A DNA stretch of 64,000 nucleotides from Aurantimonas endophytica (GCF_014196845.1 NZ_JACIEM010000003.1:248001-312000); one strand, 5' to 3'; positions 33,990-43,297 are shown, counted from the first letter of the stretch. Translations and numbers: made by a program. The notes: generated from the sequence alone by a model not told the origin.

Positions 33990-34931
33990 ATGGCCAGCTA
34001 CGTCCTCAAACGATTCACCGGCATGGTCGTCGTCCTGTTCGTGGTGGCGACCATCGTCTTCGTGATCGTGCGCATCGCCCCCGGCGATCCGGCAGCCGTC
34101 ATGCTGGGCCCGGACGCGACGCCTGCGGACATCTCGGCCCTGCGCGACCGGCTCGGTCTCAACCAGCCGCTCCTCGTCCAGTTCGGCGTCTATCTCGGAC
34201 AGATCCTGACCGGCAATCTCGGCGATTCCATCTTCCTCAACATGCCGGTGCTCACCGCCCTCGGCCAGCGCGCCGAGCCGACCTTCTTCCTCACCCTCTT
34301 CTCCATCCTCATCGCCACCGTCATCGCCCTGCCCATCGGCATCCTGTCGGCCTACTATCGCGGCAGCCTGTTCGACCAGGCTTCCACGACCCTCGCCATG
34401 TTCGCCGCGAGCGTGCCGAGCTTCTGGCTGGCGCTCATCCTGATCCAGGTCTTTGCGGTGCGTCTCGGCTGGTTCCCGGTGGCGGGCTATGGCGGCCCGG
34501 ACACGACCCTGCTGGAACGGCTGCATCACCTGATCCTGCCCGCCATCACGCTCGGCGTCGTCAGCTCGGCGCTGATCCTGCGGTTCACCCGTGCCTCGAT
34601 GCTCGATGTCCTCGACGACGACTACATAAGGACGGCGCGCTCGAAGGGCATGGCCGAGACGCCGGTGGTCCTGAAGCACGCCTTCAAGAACGCGCTGATC
34701 CCGATCCTCACGGTCATCGGCATCACGGCGGCGCTGCTGATCTCCGGCGCGATCGTCACCGAGACGGTGTTCGGCCTCCCCGGCGTCGGCAATCTCGTCG
34801 TCTCGGCGGTGCTGCGCCGCGACTATCCGGTGATCCAGGGCGCGCTTCTCGTCGTCGCGGCGCTCTACGTCCTGATCAATTTCGCCATCGACATGCTGTA
34901 TCTCGTCATCGATCCGCGGGTGCGGTTCTGA
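33990..34931 (+). CDS. ABC transporter permease, DppB family
   Basis: First permease of the second Dpp-type transporter, 313 residues. It has the N-terminal helix MASYVLKRFTGMVVVLFVVA, RIAPGDPAAVMLGPDAT, GNLGDSIFLNMPV, and the ATPase-contact motif YIRTARSKGMAETPVVLKHA followed by ETVFGLPGVGNLVV, all typical of DppB/GsiC. Its stop overlaps the next start by one base (TGATG). It is separated from its binding-protein gene only by a palindrome. Confidence 0.93.
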   Translation: MASYVLKRFTGMVVVLFVVATIVFVIVRIAPGDPAAVMLGPDATPADISALRDRLGLNQPLLVQFGVYLGQILTGNLGDSIFLNMPVLTALGQRAEPTFFLTLFSILIATVIALPIGILSAYYRGSLFDQASTTLAMFAASVPSFWLALILIQVFAVRLGWFPVAGYGGPDTTLLERLHHLILPAITLGVVSSALILRFTRASMLDVLDDDYIRTARSKGMAETPVVLKHAFKNALIPILTVIGITAALLISGAIVTETVFGLPGVGNLVVSAVLRRDYPVIQGALLVVAALYVLINFAIDMLYLVIDPRVRF

Positions 34932-35797
34932 TGGCCGTTTCCACCGTGGCCAGAACCAGCAGGACCTTCGCCGTGGCCAAGATCCTGCGCGAGCGAAAGC
35001 CGCTCGCCCTCGGCGCGGCGCTCCTCCTGATCATCGTCGTCCTGTGCGTGTTCGCCCCGCTCTTCGCGCCCTACGACCCCAACAAGCTGTCGATCGCCAA
35101 TCGCCTGATCGCGCCCGGCGTCGACCATTTCTTCGGCACCGACGAATTGGGCCGCGACGTCTTCACCCGCGCGATCTATGCCGGACGGACCTCCCTGATG
35201 ATCGGGGCGGCGGCAACGATCTTCGCCTCGGTGATCGGCATCGCGCTGGGTCTCGCGGCAGGCTTCTTCCGCCGCACCGACGTGGTCATCGCCCGCATCA
35301 TCGACGCGATGATGGCGTTTCCCGACATCCTGCTCGCCATCGCGCTCGTCGCCGCTCTCGGCCCCTCGGCCGCCACGGTCATCGTCGCCCTCGGCATCGT
35401 CTACACGCCGCGCCTCGCCCGCATCGTGCGCGCCTCCACCTTCGTCATCCGCGAGCTGCCCTATGTCGAGGCCGCCCGCGCGCTCGGCGTGCCGACCTGG
35501 CGGATCCTCTACCGCCACATCCTGCGCAACCTCCTGTCCGTCATCATGGTCCAGGCGACCTTCATCTTCGCCTATGCGATCTTGGCGGAGGCGAGCCTGA
35601 CGTTCCTCGGCGTCGGCGTCAGCCCGGACATTCCGACATGGGGCACGATGATCGCGGCGGGTCGCCAATATGTCGGCCAGGCCGACTGGATGACGGTCTT
35701 CCCGGGCCTCGCCATCATCCTGTCGGTGATGTCGCTCCAGCTCGTCGGGGATGGCCTGCGCGATCTTCTCGACCCACGCCTGCGCAAGGATCTCTGA
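34931..35797 (+). CDS. ABC transporter permease, DppC family
   Basis: Second permease, 288 residues. After a short soluble start, membrane segments begin at ALGAALLLIIVVLCVFAPLF; the DppC/GsiD landmarks HFFGTDELGRDVFTRAIYAG, YVEAARALGVPTWRILYRHI and ASLTFLGVGVSPDIPTWG are present. One-base overlap with the preceding gene and a one-base gap before the ATPase gene start indicate a single transcript. Confidence 0.93.
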   Translation: MAVSTVARTSRTFAVAKILRERKPLALGAALLLIIVVLCVFAPLFAPYDPNKLSIANRLIAPGVDHFFGTDELGRDVFTRAIYAGRTSLMIGAAATIFASVIGIALGLAAGFFRRTDVVIARIIDAMMAFPDILLAIALVAALGPSAATVIVALGIVYTPRLARIVRASTFVIRELPYVEAARALGVPTWRILYRHILRNLLSVIMVQATFIFAYAILAEASLTFLGVGVSPDIPTWGTMIAAGRQYVGQADWMTVFPGLAIILSVMSLQLVGDGLRDLLDPRLRKDL

Positions 35798-35798
35798 G

Positions 35799-36854
35799 AT
35801 GCCGCAGATGCACGCGGACCCGGCGAGTGCGGGACTGGCGTCGGCGACGTCCGACGCGGTCACGCTGAAGGTGACCGGCCTCAGGACCCACTTCCGGATC
35901 GGCTCGACCATCGCCAAGGCCGTCGACGACGTCGACCTGACCGTGCGCCAGGGCAAGACGCTGGCCGTGGTCGGCGAATCCGGCTCCGGCAAGTCCGTGA
36001 CCAGCCTCTCGATCATGCGGCTGCTCGCCCCGTCGGCGACGATCGTCGACGGGACGATGGCGTTCACGCGGCGGGACGGCACCGTTGTCGATCTGGCCCG
36101 GGCGAAGAACCGGGTGATGCGCGGGATCCGCGGCCAGGAGATCGCGATGATCTTCCAGGAGCCGATGACGAGCCTCAATCCGCTGTACACGGTCGGCGAC
36201 CAGATCATCGAGATGATCCGCCTGCACGAGACCATCTCGCGCGCCGAAGCCCGCGGCCGCGCCCGCCGCATGCTCGAACTGGTCGAGATCGCTTCGCCGG
36301 AGCGACGGCTCGACGACTACCCCCACTCGATGTCCGGCGGGATGCGCCAGCGGGTGATGATCGCGCTGGCGCTGGCCTGCAACCCGTTCCTGCTGATCGC
36401 CGACGAGCCGACCACCGCCCTCGACGTCACGATCCAGGCGCAGATCCTCGAGCTGCTGCGCCGGCTGCAGCAGGAGATGGGCATGAGCATCCTGTTCATC
36501 ACCCACAATCTCGGCGTGGTGGCGGAAATCGCCGACGACGTCGCGGTCATGTATGCCGGCAAGGTGGTCGAGCAGGCACCGGTCAACGCGCTATTCAAGG
36601 CCCCGCGCCATCCCTATACGAAAGGGCTGATCGCCTGCATTCCCGATCCCGCGCGTGACCGGGACGCCGCCGGAGGCCGGCGTCTCCTGAGCCCGATCCC
36701 CGGCTCCGTCCCGAGCGTGACGAACCTGCCGAAGGGCTGCGCCTATGCCGATCGCTGTCCGCTGGTGGTGGCGAAGTGCCGGGAGGAGAGCCCGCCGCTG
36801 ATCGCCGTCGGCGCGCTGCATTCCACCCGCTGCTGGAGGCACGAGGACGTATGA
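35799..36854 (+). CDS. ABC transporter ATPase, DppD/OppD family
   Basis: First ATPase of this transporter, 351 residues from ATG 35799 (AAGGA upstream; a second ATG at 35808 is possible). Walker [11 protein letters not shown]-loop [12 protein letters not shown], signature [12 protein letters not shown], Walker [13 protein letters not shown] and switch His in FITHNLGVV are complete. The C-terminal oligopeptide extension has the cysteine cluster [14 protein letters not shown]. It overlaps the next gene by ATGA. Confidence 0.93.
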   Translation: MPQMHADPASAGLASATSDAVTLKVTGLRTHFRIGSTIAKAVDDVDLTVRQGKTLAVVGESGSGKSVTSLSIMRLLAPSATIVDGTMAFTRRDGTVVDLARAKNRVMRGIRGQEIAMIFQEPMTSLNPLYTVGDQIIEMIRLHETISRAEARGRARRMLELVEIASPERRLDDYPHSMSGGMRQRVMIALALACNPFLLIADEPTTALDVTIQAQILELLRRLQQEMGMSILFITHNLGVVAEIADDVAVMYAGKVVEQAPVNALFKAPRHPYTKGLIACIPDPARDRDAAGGRRLLSPIPGSVPSVTNLPKGCAYADRCPLVVAKCREESPPLIAVGALHSTRCWRHEDV

Positions 36855-37864
36855 TCGAGGCCAGCGGCACGAACGAGACGCTCCTGTCGGTGCGCAACCT
36901 CGTCAAGAAGTTTCAGGTTGGGAAGAGCGTCGTTCATGCCGTCTCCGACGTATCCTTCGACGTGCGCCGCGGCAGGACGACGGGGATCGTCGGCGAATCC
37001 GGTTCGGGCAAGACCACGATCGGGCGCTGCATCATGCGCCTCGTCGAGCCGACGGAGGGCGAGGCGATCTTCGAGGGCGAGGATCTCTTCAAGGCGTCCG
37101 GCAAGCGCCTGCGCGCGCTACGCAAGCGCCTCCAGTTCATTTTCCAGGACCCTTATTCCAGCCTCAACCCGAAGATGAAGGTCGCCGACATCATCGGCGA
37201 GGCGATCGACACCCACAAGATCGCCAGGGGTGCCGCCAGGCGGCAGATGATCGGCGATCTTCTCGAACGCGTCGGGCTCGACCGCGACCATGACCGCCGC
37301 TTCCCGCACGAGTTCTCCGGCGGCCAGCGCCAGCGCATCGGCATCGCCCGGGCGCTCGCGGTGCAGCCGGATCTGATCGTCGCCGACGAGCCGATCTCCG
37401 CCCTCGACGTCTCCGTCCAGGCGCAGATCCTCAATCTCCTCCAGTCGCTCCAGAACGAGCTGGGTCTCACGACCGTGTTCATCTCCCACGACCTCACCGT
37501 CGTCGAATATCTCTGCGACGACGTCGTCGTCCTCTATCTCGGCCGGGTCATGGAAAGCGGGCGGGCCGAAGACATCTACGGCAACCCGCGCCACCCCTAT
37601 ACGCGGGCGCTTCTGTCGAGCTCGCCGTTGCCCGATCCCGAGCGCCGCCGCGAGCGCATCGTCCTGAAGGGCGACATTCCGAGCCCGATCTCGCCGCCGT
37701 CGGGATGCGTCTTCCGGACCCGCTGCCCGGACGCGATCGAGGCCTGCGCGGCCGTCGTCCCGCCGGTCGAGCAAGTGGGCGCCAACCACGTCGTCGCCTG
37801 CATCCGGCACCGCGAACTGCCTGCCTGGTCGCCGGCGAGGAACCTCATCAAGGAGACCCCATGA
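36851..37864 (+). CDS. ABC transporter ATPase, DppF/OppF family
   Basis: Second ATPase, 337 residues. Walker A GESGSGKTT, Q-loop FIFQDPYSSLNP, signature FSGGQRQRIGIA, Walker B LIVADEPISALD and switch His in FISHDLTVVEY are intact, with the C-terminal cysteine region CVFRTRCPDAIEAC. ATG 36851 overlaps the upstream stop and its stop overlaps the RidA-like start (ATGA), so the latter is co-translated with the transporter. Confidence 0.93.
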   Translation: MIEASGTNETLLSVRNLVKKFQVGKSVVHAVSDVSFDVRRGRTTGIVGESGSGKTTIGRCIMRLVEPTEGEAIFEGEDLFKASGKRLRALRKRLQFIFQDPYSSLNPKMKVADIIGEAIDTHKIARGAARRQMIGDLLERVGLDRDHDRRFPHEFSGGQRQRIGIARALAVQPDLIVADEPISALDVSVQAQILNLLQSLQNELGLTTVFISHDLTVVEYLCDDVVVLYLGRVMESGRAEDIYGNPRHPYTRALLSSSPLPDPERRRERIVLKGDIPSPISPPSGCVFRTRCPDAIEACAAVVPPVEQVGANHVVACIRHRELPAWSPARNLIKETP

Positions 37865-38325
37865 CGCCCGAAGAAAAGCTCGCCGAACTCGGCCTCACGC
37901 TGCCGCCGGTGCCCGCGCCGATCGCCAATTTCGTCACCCATGTCGAGGAGGGATCGCTCCTATTCCTGTCGGGACAAGGGCCTCGAAACCATGACGGCCA
38001 GATGGCGACCGGAAAGGTTGGCGCCGGGGTCTCCGTCGAGGAAGCTTACGAGCACGCGCAGCTGACGGGGCTCAATCTCCTCGCGGTGATGAAGCACGCC
38101 CTCGGCGATCTCGGCCGCGTCGAGCGGGTGGTCAAGCTCCTGGGCATGGTCAACGCCGACCCGCTCTTCTGCGACCATCCGAAGGTCATCAACGGATGCT
38201 CCGACCTGATGGTCGCGGTGTTCGGCGAAAAGGGACGCCACGCCCGCTCCGCCGTCGGCTTCGGCTCGCTTCCCGGCCAGATCACCGTGGAAATCGAGGC
38301 CATCGTCAAAATCGCGAAAGACTGA
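37861..38325 (+). CDS. RidA/YjgF-family protein
   Basis: Small cytoplasmic protein of the RidA superfamily, 154 residues, longer than classic RidA (about 128) and matching the YjgF-like subgroup with conserved LFLSGQGPRN, EEAYEHAQLTGLNLLAVMKH and RVVKLLGMVNADPLF. The usual catalytic Arg of imine-deaminating RidA proteins (in the IPRxxR-like motif near the C-terminus) is not obvious; the region reads GKGRHARSAVGFGSLP with Arg residues close by. It is co-translated with the transporter ATPase and ends the operon. Its presence hints at an enamine or imine intermediate, or nitrogenous substrate, but the subgroup has diverse roles. Confidence 0.82.
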   Translation: MTPEEKLAELGLTLPPVPAPIANFVTHVEEGSLLFLSGQGPRNHDGQMATGKVGAGVSVEEAYEHAQLTGLNLLAVMKHALGDLGRVERVVKLLGMVNADPLFCDHPKVINGCSDLMVAVFGEKGRHARSAVGFGSLPGQITVEIEAIVKIAKD

Positions 38326-38456
38326 CGCCGCAGACGCGCCCCTGCCGAACGGAGACGGCTTCACTGCCTGTCCGGCTCGAAGGAGCGGCCGGGGCCCGCG
38401 ACGACGAACGGCCCCTGGTGTCGTGACGGGCAATTCTCCGGCGACTGAGCCCCGCG

Positions 38457-38876
38457 TCAGCCGGCCGGCGGTGTGGCGTGCTCGTCGTCGATGCTGCGCG
38501 TGTCGCCCGTCGCGACGATCGTCCGTGTCGCGTCGACATTGGCGTAGATCCACAGGATCTTCATCGGCTCGGTGTCGGATGCGTTGATGAAGCGGTGCGG
38601 CAGGTTGACCGGGATGAAGGTCGTATCGAGCGGCTTCAGCACATGCTGCTCGCCGTCGATCTCGGCGATGGCGTTGCCCTCGAGGAGCATGACGCTTTCC
38701 TCGCAATTGTGGCTGTGCACGGGGATCGCCGCGCCGGGCGCGAACTCGGTGATGCCGTTGATGAAGCTGGTCGTGCCCGAGGCGCGGTTGACCAGCGGGA
38801 TGGTGCGGGCGCCGCCGCCGCGTTCGCGGGCGACGATCTGGTCGGGGCGGAAGATGCCGGGCTTGGCGTTGCTCAT
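38457..38876 (-). CDS. cupin-domain protein
   Basis: Single-domain cupin, 139 residues. The two cupin motifs are visible: HSHNCEESVMLLEGNAIAEI with the first His pair and Glu (metal ligands), and the second half PVNLPHRFINAS with the last His. This points to a metal-bound isomerase, epimerase, dioxygenase-like or sensor role, not further resolved. It overlaps the upstream aldehyde dehydrogenase gene by ATGA, so it is part of a minus-strand pair. The convergent gap to the RidA gene contains a weak inverted repeat near 38391-38415 only. Confidence 0.82.
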   Translation of the reverse strand: MSNAKPGIFRPDQIVARERGGGARTIPLVNRASGTTSFINGITEFAPGAAIPVHSHNCEESVMLLEGNAIAEIDGEQHVLKPLDTTFIPVNLPHRFINASDTEPMKILWIYANVDATRTIVATGDTRSIDDEHATPPAG

Positions 38877-40279
38877 CGAGTTGTCCTCTCGGTCGGCGCC
38901 GGAGCGGCGGGCTTTGCCGGGCCGATCCAGAGCGTCTTGATGTTGGTGAATTCGCGAATGCCGTGCGCCCCGAGCTCGCGTCCGTAGCCGGAGCGCTTGA
39001 TGCCGCCGAAGGGCAGGCGCGGGTCGGAGGCGGTCATGCCGTTGACGAACACCGCCCCCGCCTCGATCCGGCGTGCGAAGCCGCGCGCCTTTTCGATATC
39101 CGCCGTCCAGAGCGCGGCGCCGAGGCCGAATTCGGTCTGGTTGGCGAGGCGGGTCGCTTCCTCGGCGTCCCGCACCCGGACGATCGCTGCGACCGGGCCG
39201 AAGGTCTCCTCGCAGAATGCCGCCTGGTCCGGCGTCACGTTGTCGATGACCGTCGGCTCGTACCAGTAGCCGGGCCCCTCGACCTTCCTGCCGCCGGTCT
39301 TGAGCGTCCCGCCGGCCGAAAGCGTCCGCTCCACCTGCGCATGCAGGGCGTCGCGGAGATTGCCGCGGGCCATCGGCCCGATATCGGTGTCGCGCCGCGT
39401 CGGATCGCCGAGCTTCAGCGCCTCGACATTGGTCACGAACGCTTCGACGAACCGGTCGGCGACGCTGTCCTCGACGATGAAGCGCTTGGCGTTGACGCAG
39501 GACTGGCCGGCATTCGTGAAGCGCGCCTTCACGGCGACCCTGGCGGCCTGCTCGATATCGGCGTCGGCGAGCACGATGAACGGGTCTGAGCCGCCGAGCT
39601 CCAGCACCTGCTTCTTCAGCGCCTTGCCCGCCTGCGCCGCGACGATGGCGCCGACCTCGGTCGAACCGGTCAGCGTGACGGCGGCGATCCGGTCATCCGC
39701 GATCAGGCCGGCGACCTTGTCGGAGCCGACCAGCAGCGTCGCGAACAGGCCCTTGGGGCACCCCGCCTCCCGCATCAGCGCCTCGATCGCCAAAGCGCAT
39801 TGCGGCACGTTGTTGGCGTGCTTGAGGATGGCGCCGTTGCCGGCCGCCAAAGCCGGCGCGAGAAAGCGGATGACCTGCCAGAACGGGTAGTTCCACGGCA
39901 TGATCGCCAGGACGACGCCGATCGGATCGTAGAGGATCAGGCTCTCGGCGGCGTTCGTCTCCACCCGCTCGTCGGCGAGGAAGCGCGGCGCCGCCTCGGC
40001 GTAGAACTCGCAGGTGGCAGCGCATTTCTCGACCTCGGCCTCGGCCTCGGCGATCGGCTTGCCCATCTCGGCGGTGATCATCGCGGAATGGCGGTCGCTG
40101 CCGGCGCGCAGGGCTTTCGCCATGCGCGTCAGCAACTGCACCCGCTCGGCGATGGGCACCGACCGCCACTTCGCCTGCGCATCGGCCGCCGCCGCCAGCG
40201 CCGCCTCCACGGCCTCGCCGGAATGCTCGTCGTAGCGGGCCAGCTCGGCGCCGCTCGTGGGGTCAACGGACAGGATCAC
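38873..40279 (-). CDS. aldehyde dehydrogenase, succinate-semialdehyde dehydrogenase type
   Basis: NAD(P)-dependent aldehyde dehydrogenase, 468 residues from GTG 40279 (AGGA upstream) or 473 from ATG 40294. Landmarks include MPWNYPFWQVIRFLAPALAA, the cofactor loop TLTGSTEVGAIV, catalytic Glu in LELGGSDPFIVL, catalytic Cys in NAGQSCVNAKRF and the C-terminal PFGGIKRSGYGREL. The VPQCALAIEALMREAG stretch is characteristic of the Sad/YneI-like succinate-semialdehyde group. It lies between the cupin and the dehydratase, so oxidation of an acid-sugar-derived semialdehyde is equally plausible. The exact start is uncertain. Confidence 0.88.
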   Translation of the reverse strand: MILSVDPTSGAELARYDEHSGEAVEAALAAAADAQAKWRSVPIAERVQLLTRMAKALRAGSDRHSAMITAEMGKPIAEAEAEVEKCAATCEFYAEAAPRFLADERVETNAAESLILYDPIGVVLAIMPWNYPFWQVIRFLAPALAAGNGAILKHANNVPQCALAIEALMREAGCPKGLFATLLVGSDKVAGLIADDRIAAVTLTGSTEVGAIVAAQAGKALKKQVLELGGSDPFIVLADADIEQAARVAVKARFTNAGQSCVNAKRFIVEDSVADRFVEAFVTNVEALKLGDPTRRDTDIGPMARGNLRDALHAQVERTLSAGGTLKTGGRKVEGPGYWYEPTVIDNVTPDQAAFCEETFGPVAAIVRVRDAEEATRLANQTEFGLGAALWTADIEKARGFARRIEAGAVFVNGMTASDPRLPFGGIKRSGYGRELGAHGIREFTNIKTLWIGPAKPAAPAPTERTTR

Positions 40280-40375
40280 GATCGGTCCTCGCATGGGCGG
40301 CGAACCGTCGCCGGCGCCGCCTCGATGGATGATGGGAGAGACGCGGCGCCAACGCGCGCCGCAGCCCGGGCGACG

Positions 40376-42106
40376 TCAGCGATCCTTCGGGACGCGGCCG
40401 GTCTTTTCGGGCACGAGGAAATCGAAGTCGCAGCCCTCGTCGGCCTGCAGCACGGTGTCGAGGAACAGCTTCTTGTAGCCACGGTCCGACCCCTCGTGCA
40501 CCGGCGCCTTGAAGCTTAGCCGGCGCTCGGCAAGCTCGGCGTCGGAAACGTCGAGATGCAGGCGCCGCCCCGGCACGTCGAGCTCGATCATGTCGCCGGT
40601 CCGCACCAGCGCCAGCGGCCCGCCGGCCGCCGATTCCGGCGTGACGTGGAGGACGATCGTGCCCGACGCCGTGCCGCTCATCCGCGCGTCGGAGATTCGC
40701 ACCATGTCCTTGACGCCCGTCGCCGCGATCTTGCGCGGGATCGGCATGTAGCCGGCCTCCGGCATGCCCGGCGCGCCGATCGGCCCGGCATTCTGCAGGA
40801 CGAGGACGTCGTCGGGACCGACGTCGAGATCCGGCGCGTCCACCCGCTCCGCCATGTCGGCGATCGAGGAAAACACCACGGCGCGGCCGCGATGCGTCAG
40901 CAGCGAGGGCGTCGCCGCCGACTGCTTCACGATGGCGCCGCCGGGCGCGAGGTTGCCGCGCACGACCGCCATGCCGCCTTCCGGATAGATCGGCGCATCG
41001 AAGGGCGCGACGATGTCCTGCTGCCAGCCGGCGGGGGCGGCATCCATCTCCTCGCCGAGCGTACGGCCGGTGACGGTCAGGCAGTCGAGGTGAAGATGCG
41101 GCTTCAGCTCGCGCAGGATGGAGACGAGCCCGCCCGCCGCATGGAGGTCCTCCATGTAGTTCTGCCCGGAGGGCTTCAGGTCGACCAGCACCGGCACCTT
41201 GCGGCCGATCCGGTCGAAGGCATCGAGGTCGAGCGCCAGGCCGCAGCGCCCGGCGATCGCCGCCAGATGCACGATGCCGTTGGTCGACCCGCCGGTGGCG
41301 AGAAGCACGGTCAGGGCGTTCTCGAAGGCCTTCTCAGTCATGATCGCCGAAGGCAGCAGCGGCTGGGTGGCGAGCTGCGCGGCGATCTGGCCGGTGGTCT
41401 CGGCGATGCGGCGGCGGTCGGCCGAGACGGCGGGGGCGGTGGCCCCGCCCGGCGCCATCATGCCCAGCGCCTCGACGGTGAGCGCCATCGTCGAGGCCGT
41501 GCCCATGACGCCGCAGGTGCCGGCGCCCGGCACCAGCCGGTCGTTGACCTCGGCGATCTCGGTGGCGTCGACCTCGCCGGCCCGGTGCCGGGCCCAGAAG
41601 CGCCGGCAGTCGGTGCAGGCACCGACGCGCTCGCTGCGGTGGCGGCCGGTCAGCATCGGCCCGGTGACCAGCTGGATCGCCGGCACGCCCGCGCTCGCCG
41701 CGCCCATCAGCTGGGCCGGCACGGTCTTGTCGCAGCCGCCGATCAGCACGACCGCGTCCATCGGCTGCGCGCGGATCATCTCCTCGGTGTCCATCGCCAT
41801 CAGATTGCGCAGGAACATCGAGGTCGGGTGCGAGAAGGATTCGTGGATCGAGATGGTCGGGAACGGCACAGGCAGCGCACCAGCCAGCATGACGCCGCGC
41901 TTAACCGCCTCGATGAGGTCGGGGACATTCGCATGGCAGGCATTGTAGCCGCTGGCGGTGTCGACGATGCCGACGATCGGCCGCTCCAGCGCGTCGTCGG
42001 AATAGCCCATGCCCTTGATGAAGGCCTTGCGCAGGAACAGCGAGAAGCCGGCATCGCCATAGCTCGTCAGTCCCTTCCTCAGGCCTCGCCCGTCGCGGTC
42101 CGTCAT
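40376..42106 (-). CDS. IlvD/Edd-family dehydratase, probable sugar-acid dehydratase
   Basis: Iron-sulfur dehydratase of 576 residues, in the range of pentonate/hexonate dehydratases. Cluster cysteines occur in LIGGCDKTVPAQ, GACTDCRRFWARH and PGAGTCGVMGTASTMALTVE, and the C-terminal metal and swivelling region contains QNAGPIGAPGMPEAG and ISDARMSGTASGTIVLHV. These features fit aldonate dehydratases (for example arabinonate or xylonate) more than branched-chain IlvD, which would normally sit with other amino acid genes. It is divergent from the TctCBA transporter, with a palindrome and promoter between. The product would be a 2-keto-3-deoxy acid. Confidence 0.87.
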   Translation of the reverse strand: MTDRDGRGLRKGLTSYGDAGFSLFLRKAFIKGMGYSDDALERPIVGIVDTASGYNACHANVPDLIEAVKRGVMLAGALPVPFPTISIHESFSHPTSMFLRNLMAMDTEEMIRAQPMDAVVLIGGCDKTVPAQLMGAASAGVPAIQLVTGPMLTGRHRSERVGACTDCRRFWARHRAGEVDATEIAEVNDRLVPGAGTCGVMGTASTMALTVEALGMMAPGGATAPAVSADRRRIAETTGQIAAQLATQPLLPSAIMTEKAFENALTVLLATGGSTNGIVHLAAIAGRCGLALDLDAFDRIGRKVPVLVDLKPSGQNYMEDLHAAGGLVSILRELKPHLHLDCLTVTGRTLGEEMDAAPAGWQQDIVAPFDAPIYPEGGMAVVRGNLAPGGAIVKQSAATPSLLTHRGRAVVFSSIADMAERVDAPDLDVGPDDVLVLQNAGPIGAPGMPEAGYMPIPRKIAATGVKDMVRISDARMSGTASGTIVLHVTPESAAGGPLALVRTGDMIELDVPGRRLHLDVSDAELAERRLSFKAPVHEGSDRGYKKLFLDTVLQADEGCDFDFLVPEKTGRVPKDR

Positions 42107-42157
42107 TCGATTCTCCCGACACTATCCCTGCGCGCCACCAATCACGCTGGCAGCAAT

Positions 42158-42203
42158 ATTGTCAACAATCTGTTTGACAAAGACAAAACCGCTTGCCTAT
42201 GGT
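42158..42203 (+). promoter_or_regulatory. ATTGTCAACAAT operator and tctC promoter
   Basis: The palindrome ATTGTCAACAAT (42158-42169) lies in the divergent gap between the dehydratase and tctC. Five bases later come TTGACA (42174-42179) and TATGGT (42198-42203), an 18-base-spaced -35/-10 pair facing tctC (start 42248). FCD-GntR regulators often bind TTGT-N2-ACAA sites in this position, and such a regulator ends the transporter operon at 45409. The same palindrome occurs at 48853 and 54734. Confidence 0.65.
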
Positions 42204-42247
42204 GCCGCTCGCGCCGAGAAGCGCATGACAGAACTGGGAGGTTCACA

Positions 42248-43228
42248 ATGAAATTGATACTCGCCGCGGCTCTCGCCGCCACGACGGCTTTCGTTTCCCC
42301 GGCATTCGCGCAGGACGGGAAATACACCGCCGCCAGCGACATCAACGTGATGCAGGGCTTCAAGGCCGGCGGCGGCTCCGACGCTCTCGCCCAGCTCGTC
42401 CACCCGTTCCTCGCCGAGGAGCTCGGCGTAAACTTCATCAATCAGTACATTCCGGGCGCCACCGGCGCCATCGCCTGGACGCGCCTTGCCAAGCAGTCGC
42501 CGAACGACGGCTCGACGGTCAGCATCACCAACACGCCGATGCTGCAGACCAACTACATCATGAACCCGTCGATCACCTACACGATCGACGAGATCACGCC
42601 GATCGCCAACATCGTCACCGATCCGGGCATCGCGGTGGTCGCGACCGACTCGCCGTTCCAGACCTTCGAGGACTTCGTCAAGGCCGCCAAGGAGAACCCG
42701 GGCACCGTCACGGTCGGCAATTCGGGCGTCGGCGGCGACGACTACTTCACCTCGCTGCAGTTCGAGCGCCAGTCCGGCGTCGAGCTCCAGAAGGTCCCCT
42801 TCCAGGGTGACGGCCCGTCCTGGACGGCCGCCATGGGCGGCAAGATCGACGCCAGCTTCACCAATGTCGGCGTCACCTTCTCGCAGATCCAGGAAGGCAA
42901 TCTGCGCCCCCTCGCGGTCTTCTCCGAGGAGCGCCTCGCCAATCTTCCCGACGTGCCGACCGCCAAGGAACTCGGCTACGAGCTCGTCGCCGGTTCGTCG
43001 CGCGGCTACAGCGGCCCGGGCGACTTTCCCGAGGAATCACGCCAGCAGATCATCGACGCTCTCGCCAAGGTGATGGAGAACCCCGAGTTCCAGGCCGCGG
43101 CCGAGAAGCAGGGCCTGATGGTCGATTTCATCACGGGTGACGACTATGCCGCCTTCCTGAAGAAGCAGGAGGGCGAGTTCCAGGAACTCTGGGCGGAGAT
43201 CAAGGACGACGTGCAGGCCGCCCAGTAA
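42248..43228 (+). CDS. tctC: tripartite tricarboxylate transporter substrate-binding protein, TctC family
   Basis: Periplasmic binding protein of a TTT system, 326 residues. ATG 42248 follows GGGAGG and opens a signal peptide (MKLILAAALAATTAFVSP, cleavage after AFA). TctC-type features include FKAGGGSDALAQLVHPFLAE, IPGATGAIAWTRLAKQSPND and VPFQGDGPSWTAAMGGKID, which shape the carboxylate pocket. It is the first gene of an operon with TctB and TctA and is separated from TctB by a strong hairpin. The divergent sugar-acid dehydratase suggests that the ligand is an aldonate or similar hydroxy acid. Confidence 0.92.
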   Translation: MKLILAAALAATTAFVSPAFAQDGKYTAASDINVMQGFKAGGGSDALAQLVHPFLAEELGVNFINQYIPGATGAIAWTRLAKQSPNDGSTVSITNTPMLQTNYIMNPSITYTIDEITPIANIVTDPGIAVVATDSPFQTFEDFVKAAKENPGTVTVGNSGVGGDDYFTSLQFERQSGVELQKVPFQGDGPSWTAAMGGKIDASFTNVGVTFSQIQEGNLRPLAVFSEERLANLPDVPTAKELGYELVAGSSRGYSGPGDFPEESRQQIIDALAKVMENPEFQAAAEKQGLMVDFITGDDYAAFLKKQEGEFQELWAEIKDDVQAAQ

Positions 43229-43240
43229 GGCGACGCACCG

Positions 43241-43264
43241 GCGGCGCGTCTTCGGGCGCGCCGC
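43241..43264 (+). promoter_or_regulatory. stem-loop between tctC and tctB
   Basis: Perfect 8-bp inverted repeat GCGGCGCG (43241-43248) and CGCGCCGC (43257-43264) with an 8-base loop, followed by TTTCTCCTT. This could act as a leaky terminator after the binding-protein gene. Confidence 0.6.
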
Positions 43265-43297
43265 TTTCTCCTTCCGTCAGCATCCAGGAATCCCGTG

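Noticed and set aside
40556-42247. Upstream in-frame extension of TctC to a giant 890-residue protein
   Set aside because: The extension is antisense to the dehydratase gene. A strong ribosome site, signal peptide and promoter all place the true start at 42248.
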